NCBI RefSeq assembly: GCF_932526225.1
Contig: NC_064037.1
Span: 6,219,703-6,283,702 of the forward strand
Length of the DNA stretch: 64,000 nucleotides
Reading direction: 5' to 3'
From: Nematostella vectensis
Taxonomy: Eukaryota > Cnidaria > Anthozoa > Actiniaria > Edwardsiidae
Made by a program: the position numbers and the translations under genes. This document shows positions 26,801 to 36,279 of the stretch, in pieces. Each line of letters starts with the position of its first letter. The first letter of the stretch is position 1. A model generated the notes under the pieces. The model saw only the letters and a program-made list of their open reading frames with translations, was not told where the DNA came from and made no database searches.

Positions 26801-27736
26801 TATCCCTTTATTTATTTATTAATTTGCTAAACAAGCTAGGCAACAAACCCTAGAAAGTTACAGGAATGCAGTTTTTTATATAAAATATGTGAGGTTGAGG
26901 GAAAATTCAAAGCATATGTGAGCTCAATTAACAAAATTTAATGTTATCTTTTTTAATTATGGTTATTTAACCAATTTAACATTATTTGCATTTCACATGC
27001 ATTCTACTGAATAATGTCTTGTTCTACAAATTTAAAAGCACTGAATGTGAAATTATTTATTTTTTTATAGAAAAACAGAAAGCCTAGGATACTAATTCTG
27101 CACTTCAAAGGCTATCAAAAATATCTTTAGCTTTTTCTCATCCCGGCTGTTTTCTCTTGTTAGGCAGATGATTCCTCCCCAACTAGTAAATTACATCGAC
27201 TGCTTGCAGAATCCAGACAAATGGTTCAAAATCTCGAGCAGACCTCCAGCCTCCCCATAACCGCCAGCCCTGCCTCACAGGTGCTTAACAGTAAACTTAT
27301 TGCTAACCAACTGGAGTTGGCTAATATAATATTACATGCTTAATGTCTTTTTGTGCCTTTCTTTTTGAAGATAAATTGATACTAACTTTTTCCCAATCTA
27401 GTAACTTTTAGTAACTTGGTATTACCTGGTTTGGGAAACTGTTGAGGGATGTCATTATGAAATTGTTGTTCTGTTGTTAGCAGCATATTTTTTGTCCCAG
27501 TTTTGACAATAACAATCCAGAACCCAAAACGCTAAGAAGAGTCCATATTCAGAATTTGCACCCAATGGCCAAATACTTGATAGTCAACAAATGCTGCTGT
27601 GTTCTAAGTGCAGTGTTCTAATGAGGAGTCCTCTTTCCCTAAGGAACCTGGATCAGGACATGACCAATATACTCCGCCGCAGAGGCACCACCAGAGCCCC
27701 CTCACCAGCCACGCCCTAACTAGCTCCGCCAACTAA
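17841..27736 (+). CDS. CCDC62: CCDC62-like coiled-coil protein (spliced, about 21 coding exons)
   Basis: Coding exons are 17841-17934, 18998-19059, 19459-19680, 20136-20218, 20506-20572, 20670-20706, 21022-21067, 21360-21417, 21829-21891, 22812-22913, 22988-23065, 23258-23351, 23600-23655, 23737-23782, 23869-23957, 24243-24413, 24725-24758, 25531-25656, 26074-26426, 27164-27280 and about 27614-27736. All splice with consistent phase to about 706 residues, close to human CCDC62 (684). Diagnostic matches are RRELQLLIGELKDRDRELND, VAWEDDRQRVFSLEKRCSRL, IGQLQAKEQELSTRLKLKD, EREKRKDQLLDLQKSKQERT, and near the C terminus SPTSKLHRLLAESRQMVQNL. The N terminus is Ser/Arg/Pro-rich (SRSKSPVRSTSPILGRSSSP), followed by a long coiled coil and an acidic, Ser-rich tail. 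Human CCDC62 is described as a testis-enriched nuclear-receptor coactivator; its role in cnidarians is unknown. The last exon is the least certain: an alternative acceptor at 27656 would end the protein at 27719. Confidence 0.9.
19132..19195. repeat. Perfect 29-bp-arm palindrome in CCDC62 intron 2
   Basis: The left arm 19132-19160 and right arm 19167-19195 are exact reverse complements, separated by six bases (aatgat). The arms contain ggtaatttatggtattgtg and its complement. The sequence would form a cruciform or RNA hairpin in the intron between exons 2 and 3, and it abuts an (atc/cat)-rich simple repeat. Confidence 0.95.
19195..19350. repeat. CAT/ATC-rich simple repeat
   Basis: Irregular cat, atc and cca triplets run through CCDC62 intron 2, immediately 3' of the perfect palindrome. 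The open frames at 19143-19689 are partly created by it; only the final segment 19459-19680 is real exon. Confidence 0.7.
21945..22600 (+). repeat. G-rich minisatellite, 32-33-bp unit, in CCDC62 intron 9
   Basis: About 20 units of the form ggtatggagaggggacaggg followed by tggggggtggtgg, with variants gtgaggaagggtgg and ggggttgtgg. All G-runs are on the coding strand, so the transcript carries many closely spaced G3-G6 runs with G-quadruplex potential. The array lies 55 bp after the donor of exon 9 (exon end 21891). Long Gly/Trp/Glu-rich open frames across it are repeat artefacts, not genes. Confidence 0.95.
26610..26775. mobile_element. MITE-like element, family A, copy 2
   Basis: Shares 'gagtaccactg', 'ctgctaaatg' and the right end ctggccatggacc with the copy at 926-1062. 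The left end has degenerated into a G11 run. It lies in the penultimate CCDC62 intron. Confidence 0.6.
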
Positions 27737-28009
27737 CTGGTGCACCTTCCACAGATATTCCATCGCTTACCAGCCATGATTGTAGCATGGGTTTTTTTAA
27801 CCCTTCTATTCTTTCTTGCACCTACAACAATCCCTATGGAATCTCCCAAAGCAGGGAGATGCAGCTAAAACTTGGAGTCTCTATGCTCTGTTTTATATGC
27901 AATTAGATTTGATATTTGAAGCATTTCAGAATCTTTTACAAAGTCAAAAGAAGACAAAACACTTATATTATTTTTATACAAAGGTTTTATTGGTGATCAA
28001 AAGTTGGCC

Positions 28010-28215
28010 ACTTGGGTGTCAAAATAAGGCAAATGATACCCTTATTTGGGATAATTGCCTTATTTGGGATTATGTCCTTATTTAGGATAATGACCTTATT
28101 TGGGATAATGACCTAATTTGGGATAATGACCTAATTTGGGATTATGTCCTTATTTGGGATAATTGCCTTATTTGGGATTATGTCCTTATTTGGTATGATG
28201 ACCTAATTTGGGATA
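28010..28215 (+). repeat. 18-bp tandem repeat in the CCDC62 3' UTR
   Basis: About 10 copies of ttatttgggataatgacc and close variants (attgcc, atgtcc). They lie between the CCDC62 stop and the candidate poly(A) signal, so they are probably part of the mature mRNA. Confidence 0.85.
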
Positions 28216-28617
28216 TTCCTTGAAGGATGATTTTAAGTTTGTGTAACAATTAGAGATGTATAATAATATCTAGCTGATTGACAGTTTTACCATCGAACGC
28301 ATGCAATCATAGATGTATTTAGTGTGGGGTTTTATCTAGTTCCTTACTATTTAATACGTGTTGAAGGGAACAGCAAAGTTTTAAGAATCGCTTCTGCATG
28401 ATCTCACCTATTATACCTCGATAGCTTTAATTATAGTTAGATGAAAACCTTTTAATGATTGTAAAAACAAATAGATTAACAAGTAGATAGTAAATTGAAA
28501 GTCCTACACCCATCAATTTTTAGTATTTATTGAGTTGTACACTGATTAGTATAAAAAAATAACTGATGTAAAAAATGTGGTACAGTAATCAGGAAAACCC
28601 TGTTGCATTCAGGGATC

Positions 28618-28623
28618 AATAAA
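28618..28623 (+). terminator. Candidate CCDC62 poly(A) signal
   Basis: A canonical AATAAA about 880 bases after the predicted stop codon, followed by T- and GT-rich sequence (tactcgtgtttgtttaac). It is the best signal seen downstream of the gene. Confidence 0.5.
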
Positions 28624-28630
28624 CCTGATA

Positions 28631-30040
28631 AATTACTCGTGTTTGTTTAACTTCACTGGATTTTAGGGACTCTTTTTATATACAGTAGAACTTTACTAAA
28701 CAGGACAAACAGGGTATATAATGCGTCGGTGACAGCCTCGCGGGTTCTCCACCTCAGGGTGATGCCTCTTACCCCAAACTTATACCCAGTCGTTATTTGC
28801 TGTTGCGGGGACATCCACACGAATTCTGACCGTCATGCATCGTGCGCTTATTCAACCAACCCAAAATGCCTCGCGCGGCGTCTGGGTACGAGACTGCTCT
28901 TACCCTTGACTTTCTCTTGTCAGCCCATTCTGGTGCCAGGAAACTTTAGTGAGTCCCGCCTCGGTGCATCTCTGTGATGACACCCTGCCTATGTTAGCAG
29001 CAGCTGATGGGTGTAGTTTTGTACAAGCGCTTTGTCGTTGGGAACTCTGTGGTTGAATCTGAAGCTAGGATTGTCCCTGCGTTACACTGCACAAACGCTT
29101 TGAGATTAGAGATGTCAACACATAGCCTGATGGTCAAGTTCAAAACTATTGAGTGCGGCACCAACTGGAAGGGAGGTGGAAAAGTTGGGGAAGGGTTCAT
29201 TGCTTATTTTAAAGAAAAAAAAGTATACAAACTTGGTAAGTGTGGTGTATGTTTCAAGTGGGGTGCAATGAGATGGTCACGTGACGTCGTCGATGACGTC
29301 AATAAAACTACCCTGACGCCGGAACATCGTATGACAACTAAACTTGTTATGTGTCATGTAGATATGGGGGAAGGGGGCATAGCAAGTTAGTCGCGTGATC
29401 TGTGAAATCGTTGGCGTCGTCAAAAGCAGAAATATAATAGTATTTAATATAATTAATAATATTTATTATTAAGCGAAAATTAGCAAAGATTTGGTGGTTT
29501 GGAGCCCCGCTTTTAGGCAATGCCTAAATCTATATATTAATATTTATCAACTGTGGTGCCTGTTCATAAAACTAAAAGACAATGCAGTCCAACCCATGAT
29601 TATAAACAGGGGGTTACCTTTCCCACCCCCTCCAGCTCTTATGCATGCGATGCTCGATGCTTAGATATGTACTACATGTCAGACTGCTTTAAAAGGACTT
29701 AAAGAATTACATCTATAAGTACACCTGCTCCTACAGTAAGCCCTCATTCACCTTCACATGCCCTCTTTAGCTGTGATATGCTATGCTCGATGCTTAGATA
29801 TGTACTCCATATCAGATTACTTTAGAAGGTCTGAAAAAATTGTATATATAAGTACACCCGTACCTGTCCCTACACTTAGCCCTCATTCACCTTCATATGC
29901 CCTCTTTAGCTATGACTTGCTATAGAAGGACTGAAAGAATTGCATCTATAAGGACACTGTGTAGATATTTAACAAAAATATAATTCAGAAATGATTTTTT
30001 TTATTTAATGTAAGCGACCTATTTACAATATTTACATGGT
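28631..30040. other. Intergenic region between CCDC62 and the PLE
   Basis: No gene supported. Open frames at 28729-28977 and 29007-29390 have no recognised domain. A tandem duplication of about 133 bp lies at 29645-29965 (separate entry). Confidence 0.5.
29645..29965. repeat. Tandem duplication, about 133-bp unit, 2.5 copies
   Basis: The segment beginning tgctcgatgcttagatatgt occurs at 29651 and again at 29784. Both are followed by ctataagtacacc-like sequence and 'aagccctcattcaccttca'. A partial third copy from about 29895 carries 'ccctctttagctatgacttg' and 'aaggactgaaagaattgcat'. Confidence 0.8.
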
Positions 30041-30084
30041 TAACAATACTTGAAATATAACAACAATACACCAAAAACTGGAAA

Positions 30085-30135
30085 TCGACTCTGCCAAATT
30101 TTCGTCTTTAATAAGACTTCTTCAGGGCAGACTGA
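30085..30135 (-). ncRNA. Hammerhead ribozyme motif, sense to the PLE, intact core
   Basis: Read on the minus strand from 30131 to 30090: stem I strand UCUGCC, core CUGAAGA (fits CUGANGA), stem II GUCUU-AUUA-AAGAC, core GAAA, a four-base AUUU standing in for stem III, then the returning stem I strand GGCAGA. Predicted cleavage is between 30096 and 30095. Minimal stem III hammerheads are known in Penelope-like elements, and dimeric folding is thought to support cleavage. All core bases are present here. Activity is not shown. Confidence 0.75.
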
Positions 30136-30410
30136 AGAAGGTGAATCGTTACATGCTTATTTACATCAGAATAGTGGCGCGAGACGCAAAAACATTACAA
30201 CTGACAAAAACGCGCATTTTCTAGAATAGCGCGCGCTATGGATAAAAAGAATTTACACATCTCTACGTGGGTTCCTACTACAAAAAAAGTCATCACTATT
30301 AAGACCCCGCGGGTAGATAAACTTAAGCCGATAAGCCCACTGGCCTTCCCTTTCCCTAAGCTGAGGCTCGGAGTTACACTTATCTATCGAATCATGACAG
30401 GTAATCCGGA

Positions 30411-30620
30411 ATCTGGAATCCATGAAAAAATAATACTTGGAATCCGGAATCCATGCTACTGGAATCTGGAATCCATAAACTAGAATCCGGAATCCAAGAC
30501 TTAAGCTGGAATCCGGATTACAAGAATCCTGAAAAAAAAAATGGAATCCAGAATCCACGGGAAAAAACCCCACATGGAATCCGGAATCAACACACTAGGA
30601 TCCGGAATCCAGAACCTTAT
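30411..30620. repeat. GGAATCC minisatellite inside the PLE remnant
   Basis: Irregular tandem units built from 'ggaatccggaatcca' with spacers such as 'tgaaaaaataatactt'. The array begins where the endonuclease homology stops and may mark the breakpoint that truncated it. Confidence 0.85.
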
Positions 30621-30631
30621 TAGAGAACCTG

Positions 30632-31050
30632 TCATGGGGCGATATCTATAAGTTGTACCATAACATTATTAAGACCTAAATGATTGTCGCAATGAAAATG
30701 TTGATAGATAAGGTCATCCTTAACTCTTTCACTAACCGGTAAACTAGGGTGCTTATTTAACCTACTTTTATGATTATTAAAACGCTTCCTAAAACTATTG
30801 ATAGTAGACCATACGTATTGCTTGCTACACATAGAGCAAGTAATTAGATAAACAACAAAATCTGAGTTACAGTCCAAGTCAAAATTAATGACATATTTCT
30901 TATTAGTAATTGTACTACGAAACTCCCGCCCTGTCTTAAGAAAGTTACACACCCTACACCTTTTACCGCCACACTTACCACAACCTCTAACCTGAGTACT
31001 ATCCTCTTTAAGAGTAAGGTAAGAATGATCGTGTACCTTTTGTAGTCACT
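30632..31050 (-). pseudogene. PLE linker zinc motif and GIY-YIG endonuclease, truncated
   Basis: The frame starts upstream of the first methionine at 30952. It reads VHDHSYLTLKEDSTQVR and GCGKCGGKRCRVCNF (a Cys4 motif), then VVYLITCSMCSKQYVW and SFRKRFNNHKSRL. The GIY-like (VYL) half and the Arg/Asn/His helix are recognisable, but the glycine of the second half (usually YVG) is Trp and the C-terminal catalytic glutamate region is gone. Such endonucleases nick target DNA for PLE insertion; this copy looks inactive. Confidence 0.8.
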
Positions 31051-31052
31051 TT

Positions 31053-32387
31053 TCATCCAGCTTTACCTAATTTACCTGGTATTCTTCGTAATTTACAGCC
31101 AGTTCTAGAATCTATGATTTCCTTTTCAACTTTAGCCATAAAAAGATTAGCATATGATGGTGCCATTCTAGTACCTATAGCCGTACCTAATACCTGTAAA
31201 TAATGCTTCTTATTAAATACTAAGTTATTATTCTCCAGGACAATGCGAGCTAAGTCCAAAAGGTCCTCAGTAGGAATATAATTACCTGTTAACTTACCAC
31301 GTTTGTCCAAAGCGGCTTTAAGAGCCTCCAACACCTCATCATGGGGTATGTGGGGGTAAAGCCCAACCACATCTGCTGTGACTAAGATAGCCCCCTGAGG
31401 TAAAGTTCCCATATCTCTCACTATATTAAGAAAATGTTTAGTATCCTTAATATGGGATGGTATAGATGGCACCAAATCCTTAATATGATAATCTACAAAC
31501 TCAGATATCTTTTCAGTGCAAGTATTACACCCCGATATGACTGGCCTACCTGGGTTACCCTTCTTATGTATTTTAGGAAGGAGATAAAATCGACCTGCCC
31601 TAGGCTTACCATTGATGATAAGATAATCTAGAGTCTTATCATCTATAAATCCATCAGCAGACAACTTACGTACCCTTCTATTTACTAGCTCCGTAATATA
31701 CTGCGTGAGATCCTTGGTTTCCTTATATACCTCCTTGTCACTGAGCTGTCTTAGTGCCTCTTGAATATACTTACCCTTATCCATGACCACTACCCCAGAC
31801 CCCTTATCCGCCTCTTTTATAACTATATCCTTAGCATACCTTAAATCCTTAAGAGCTCGCCGTTCATCCTGTGTCAAATTACTATAAATCTTACCTTGTT
31901 TGGTTGAAGATAAGATCTCTTCCTCCAAGGCTTTAGCGTACGCCTCTATAGCAATTTCGCGACCTTTTTCCGGACACCAAGATGATTTTTTTCTAAAAGC
32001 TGGGGTTTCCGAAAAATCTGCATCTACGGCATCCGGATCATAAAAAAATTCCCTTAACCTAGTTGTTAATTTATCTAGCCGGGAACTTAGCCGTGGGGAG
32101 GTTGCTCTTCTTTCTAAGGGTCTTAAATTTTGTCCTACTCCTAATGAGTTGGATGTTTTTGCTTTACGTAAGGATATTAATGATTTCGTTAGGCGTATAA
32201 GGTTAAGGTAAAGGTAAATAAGCTTGTAACGATTCACCTTCTTCAGTCTGCCCTGAAGAAGTCTTATTAAAGACAAAAATTTGGCAGAGTCGATTTCCAG
32301 TTTTTGGTGTATTGTATTCATTGTTCTGGTACGAGATCGCGACAGTTTGGGCTTTTTGATTCTATATGAAATATAACAACAATACAT
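31053..32387 (-). pseudogene. Penelope-like reverse transcriptase, internally deleted
   Basis: An open frame of 444 codons with PLE reverse-transcriptase blocks: LTQDERRALKDLR, IVIKEADKGSGVVVMDK, GRFYLLPKIHKKGNPGRPV, the palm motif LVTADVVGLYPHIPHDE and the primer-grip-side motif GTAIGTRMAPSYANLFMAKVE. The expected next block with the second catalytic aspartates (YxDD) is absent: the frame runs directly into linker sequence near 31060. The first 60 or so codons are translated antisense through the hammerhead-bearing inverted repeat and may not be real protein. There are no introns. PLEs copy themselves by target-primed reverse transcription; this copy lacks the active site. Confidence 0.88.
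32247..32288 (+). ncRNA. Second hammerhead motif, inverted, with a broken core
   Basis: On the plus strand the same stem I strand, CUGAAGA core and stem II as the copy at 30090-30131 are present, followed by AUUU and GGCAGA. The GAAA core reads AAAA because the invariant G is A at 32275. That position is essential in hammerheads, so this copy is probably inactive. Its orientation is opposite to the PLE reading frame. Confidence 0.75.
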
Positions 32388-32399
32388 TTTGGCTCACTA

Positions 32400-33080
32400 G
32401 ACAACGATATCAACATTTTTACTAGTTCTTGAATTACTTCATAAACTCATTAAATTTGATTCGTGAAAAACTGTACAAACCCTGTATAAGGGACACTAGC
32501 ATATACTGTATATATGGGATAGAGTTTTTAGTTCCTTTTTATAACATGTGAAATGACCTCGCATATAATAGCACTTTTATATCTTAAAATAAAAATACAT
32601 AAATATGTGCCCCGCTGCTTATTGGAGCAATTACGGTAATTGACAACAATCACAGGTCCTAATTTGTCCAGTTCTACTATGGGGAAGTTAGTGGAATATT
32701 TTCTTGCCAAAAAAAATGAGCCCCTAGAAATTTTCCACTCAACAAAAAAAAATTAAAGAAATACTAGAAAATTCCACCGACCCGGTGGAAAATAAGCCAA
32801 CCTGAAAACCTTCCAAGAAATTATTGGCCGAAATTATTACTAACCAGGTCTGTTACAGAGGTTTGTCTTCTCACGGCCACATTATGGTCATTTTAATTTT
32901 ATTTTTTGTTCGGTAGCGTCATATATACAATAATCTTTTTTTTTTCTTTGTTCAGTAAGTCATGTATATACAATAAACCATCAACAATTATGAAAAATAG
33001 TACCCGTGTTGGAGAATGTCCATAATACACAAGTACAGACATAGAAATCTTCCGGGTGGGGGGCGGATGAGGGGACTCCT
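32400..33080. other. AT-rich intergenic stretch, nothing recognised
   Basis: Low-complexity AT-rich DNA. The short open frame at 32528-32710 has no domain support. Confidence 0.5.
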
Positions 33081-33088
33081 ATAAAAAC

Positions 33089-33355
33089 AGACGAGGGTGA
33101 TCGTCGGCAAAATCGATTTAACCCTAAGGGATAGCACTTTGGGTGTAGCGACAAGCGATTCTTACCCCTAAAAGATAGAACATTAGGGGTGGTCGAAGCA
33201 ATTCCTACTCAAAGCACTTAAAAGGATGTTCACACAGACGCCATCAAGCACATCTCTTTCCTGACTACATGATGATCCATTAGCGTAAGCACCCCCTAAG
33301 GAATGTCAGTTAGTAGAATTTTATACCCTAAAAGATAGGACGATCACCCCCGTCT
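33089..33355. mobile_element. Short inverted-repeat element with internal CCCTAA-AGATAG motifs
   Basis: The terminal repeats are agacgagggtgatcgtc (33089-33105) and gacgatcacccccgtct (33339-33355), with one mismatch. Inside, a motif of the form 'ccctaaaagatag' occurs three times (near 33123, 33166 and 33327). No protein is encoded. It is probably a MITE of unknown superfamily. Confidence 0.6.
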
Positions 33356-33359
33356 ACTT

Positions 33360-34220
33360 CTTTCCTTTGCCACTAATTACACCCAGCAAGAAGTGTTAAG
33401 CACCAGACAAAGTAATCAATGAAATTTCCTGAGAAAAAATGGACTTGCTGATTTTTTAAACTCTGAATTATTCTGTTGTATAGTATCAACCTTAACGCCT
33501 GGCCAACATGTTCGTGAAATATTGATATCCAACTCTTGCCCATTATATACACGAGCCCTGGGACGATATAAGAGCACGAAGCGTGCGTGTGATGAGTTTA
33601 ATGGCCAGCTAAACTGTAAAACATGTACATTCAACACGAATGTTTGATGAAAATGTTTTGATCTCGTTCAAACATCTGGACGTGTTGTGGAAGCCAATTT
33701 AGTGCCATTTCTTGTGGGTGGCTAAATGTGTAACGTTTTCTTAGGGGGAGGGTCAAATTTGTGGAGCTGCCTCATTTGGTATTTTTTTTTAGTTAAAACC
33801 GTGTCTCAAAATTCACGATTTCGAAATACAAATAAAACCAAGCTAAGCGTGGCTTGCACCGAGTTCCTAAAAATGTACCGTTGAGTTGAGTCGATCTCAA
33901 CACCGACATAAACGAATGACTGAGCCAGATTACCAAGATTACCCAGGGTTCCACTGGTTCCCGCGCCACCGAAAACCCGAAAGCGCGACTCGCAAATGTC
34001 AGTGGTGGCACTTATCGCTCGGCCTGTCATATGAAGACTGGTATCGGAAAGCTCGGAAATTTGGGTATGATACCAAAAAACTGTGAGTAGTGTCAGGGTA
34101 TTAGTAAGACTGAATGGACATGGACACATAATTGGCCCTACAAATCGGCGAATGAAAACCAGCAATTCCACCTCGTCAGTGGCAGTGTTTTAAAGGCACC
34201 CAATGCATCATGGGTAGGAC
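33360..34220. other. 3' flank of the RdRP gene, no further gene seen
   Basis: Open frames on both strands (33416-33637, 33793-34171, 33886-34086) overlap one another, show no domain, and look like chance frames. Confidence 0.5.
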
Positions 34221-36278
34221 CTATTCCTGCAAACTATTGTCAGCCGCTGAACTACTCGCCTCATCTCGTCCCAGGAACTCTCGGGCTCTCCTCTCCATCG
34301 CTTCCCATACGTCATCTCCTTCCTGGAACTCGGGCTTTACCAAGCCGAGCCTCACCCCCACGCGCCGAACGATCCCAGGCCTTGGCCTCGCTTCCATATC
34401 GAGGCTCTCAAACGCCTTCTCAAGGCGGTCAACTGTTCGCTCCTCCTCGTTCCCAGTCCCTCCCGCTGCCAGGTGCGCGAAGCATTTGTGCAGCTGTCGG
34501 CACTCAGGGGATGACGGACCGCAGACTGATGCATACTTCATAAACACCGAATCTAACTTGCCAAAGATATCTATTTCGAATTTTGCGAAGTATTCTGCAA
34601 GACCTTGGCGGAATTTGAGCTTTCGCTGACGATCGTAGTCATCCGGGCTCCCAAATAGTGAGGGCATCCTCACTTGGCCCCGCTGCCGAACCTGCCGCTT
34701 AATACTCCTGAAGGACTCCCTGCTGCTTGCGCGAAGAGTGCCCCCGAGGTGCCCCACAGCACTGGGCCCATACTCGTAAGGGGCTACTCTCCAACGCGGG
34801 ATGAGATTATTGTCCCAAGTGACGAAGAATTTGTCCCCATCCATATCTGCCCCGGAGCACTCCAGGGCATGCGGGCGGCGTCCCCTTACGGGGAACACGA
34901 TACAGTCCCTCAAGTGATTGAGCTCGGGCTTATTACGGACTAACTTCAGTACCCTGACGTCACCAGGGTGGTAACAAGGGTTGCGGATCACTGCAACTTT
35001 ATTCGCAGCCTGGAAGTCTCCCTCGTCCTCGTCAAAGATACTTGGTCTGAAGTAACACTCACCTTGTCGCAGAACCTCATAAGGGTCGCATACTCCGAAC
35101 ACCATCCGAGACTTAGGTACAAGCACCCTCAATCGCGTCTTCCGGCCGTGATGAGAGTTGGGTAGCCCTCGGCCACCTTCCAACTGATCCGCACGCTTCA
35201 TGTTGTCCAGTTCCTTGCTCCGTAATTTCTCCAAGTCCGTCCACGTGTATTCCAGTCCCATCTGCTTGACGCTGGCCAAGAGGCTGATGTTCCCTGTAGT
35301 TCTAAGGAAGAACGCCGCGCGAGTCTTGCTCGCAGACAAGTTGTTCAACAAGTCGTAATACTCGTCCTGTAAGTGCCTGAGATAGTCGCAAGACACCCCG
35401 CCATCAGCCAATAGCATGACAATCTGCGTGTTGAGGTATCCAGAGCGGTAAGGCTTGGAGTAGTCAAGGACACCTACGGAGGAAAAAACTTCCCGGATCT
35501 CCGGGTCTGGGATGGAAAACTTCTTCATGGATTCTCTGAACTCCACCTGTACAGCGTTCAAGTCAGTGCGAAGCACTAGAACACCTGCGAATCCCTGATG
35601 GATGACTTGAGCTACACTTGGAGGGGCAGCAAGACCCTCCAGCATCTGAATGGCAGTGGCGAACTGTAGCGACATGAAACCACACCCTTTGGTGAAATTC
35701 ATCCCCGATCTTTTGACGTCTTTGATGACAACAAAGTCGTCTTCTTTGAGATAAAGCGTCTTGTCGAAACTCTCAAGGAGGAGTCCTACGCATTCTGCCT
35801 GTTTCCGCGGCCCCTTGATTTTGTCGAAGTCCACAAATTTCGCCAAGATGTCGTGAATCGCAAGCTCAGAGTCGTTTATAAGAAAGCACGTTTTCTCTCT
35901 GAGTTGCGACTCGGAGTGACCCAGAAACTTATATGTCGCGCCTTCAAGACAAATCCCCCTCTGGAGCACATCAATCACGTGATCGTTCGATCCATCTGCG
36001 CATGGGCGAAAGCACATCACCACGAGCCTGTCCAACACATGGATCCCCGCTGACAAGCTAAGATGCTGTAACAGCAGGCTCTTCTCAACGTACCGATACG
36101 CGAAGGACTTGAACTCCCTTCCACGGATTACAATGTGCTTCACTAGTCCCCTCTCTAAGTGCCCTTCAGGGGGGTGCACCACAAGATTATCCGGGACGAA
36201 GTAGGGGTAGGACATAGATGATTGCTCGCTGATGCGGCGGGTTTTGGTAGTTGTCGAAGACGCCAGGATGCTTGTATT
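34221..36278 (-). CDS. Cellular RNA-dependent RNA polymerase (RNAi type), catalytic half
   Basis: An uninterrupted frame of 664 codons from the ATG at 36215, belonging to the eukaryotic RdRP family (QDE-1, EGO-1/RRF, plant RDR). Recognisable blocks are VLQRGICLEGATYKFLGHS and QLREKTCFLI near residues 85-115, a first double-psi barrel segment RVLVPKSRMVFGVCDP near 360, and the catalytic loop CSGADMDGDKFFV with the three metal-binding aspartates in DMDGD at residues 457-461. Such enzymes copy RNA to amplify small-RNA silencing. The family is usually above 1000 residues, so the N-terminal half is missing here. The frame stays open for 21 codons upstream of this ATG to a good acceptor (ttttcaccag, exon edge 36278), so the true start is likely in an unseen upstream exon. 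The catalytic triad is intact, so it is not obviously a pseudogene. Confidence 0.9.
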   Translation of the reverse strand, partial: NTSILASSTTTKTRRISEQSSMSYPYFVPDNLVVHPPEGHLERGLVKHIVIRGREFKSFAYRYVEKSLLLQHLSLSAGIHVLDRLVVMCFRPCADGSNDHVIDVLQRGICLEGATYKFLGHSESQLREKTCFLINDSELAIHDILAKFVDFDKIKGPRKQAECVGLLLESFDKTLYLKEDDFVVIKDVKRSGMNFTKGCGFMSLQFATAIQMLEGLAAPPSVAQVIHQGFAGVLVLRTDLNAVQVEFRESMKKFSIPDPEIREVFSSVGVLDYSKPYRSGYLNTQIVMLLADGGVSCDYLRHLQDEYYDLLNNLSASKTRAAFFLRTTGNISLLASVKQMGLEYTWTDLEKLRSKELDNMKRADQLEGGRGLPNSHHGRKTRLRVLVPKSRMVFGVCDPYEVLRQGECYFRPSIFDEDEGDFQAANKVAVIRNPCYHPGDVRVLKLVRNKPELNHLRDCIVFPVRGRRPHALECSGADMDGDKFFVTWDNNLIPRWRVAPYEYGPSAVGHLGGTLRASSRESFRSIKRQVRQRGQVRMPSLFGSPDDYDRQRKLKFRQGLAEYFAKFEIDIFGKLDSVFMKYASVCGPSSPECRQLHKCFAHLAAGGTGNEEERTVDRLEKAFESLDMEARPRPGIVRRVGVRLGLVKPEFQEGDDVWEAMERRAREFLGRDEASSSAADNSLQE

Positions 36279-36279
36279 C

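Larger units (their letters stand above)
30051..32386 (-). mobile_element. Defective Penelope-like element with flanking direct repeat and inverted termini
   Basis: A 20-bp direct repeat, tgaaatataacaacaataca, occurs at 30051-30070 and 32367-32386 and is probably the target duplication. Just inside are inverted copies of about 95 bp (30062-30157 and 32228-32325), each holding a hammerhead ribozyme motif. Between them on the minus strand are a reverse transcriptase frame (31053-32387), a C-x2-C-x4-C-x2-C motif, a GIY-YIG-like frame (30632-31050) and a GGAATCC minisatellite. The reverse transcriptase lacks the YxDD segment and the endonuclease is truncated, so the copy cannot move by itself. 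Confidence 0.9.

Noticed and set aside
29007-29390. 127-codon open frame
   Set aside because: No domain, no splice signals in phase and atypical composition; probably chance.
34210-34629. 139-codon plus-strand open frame
   Set aside because: Antisense shadow of the RdRP C-terminal coding region.
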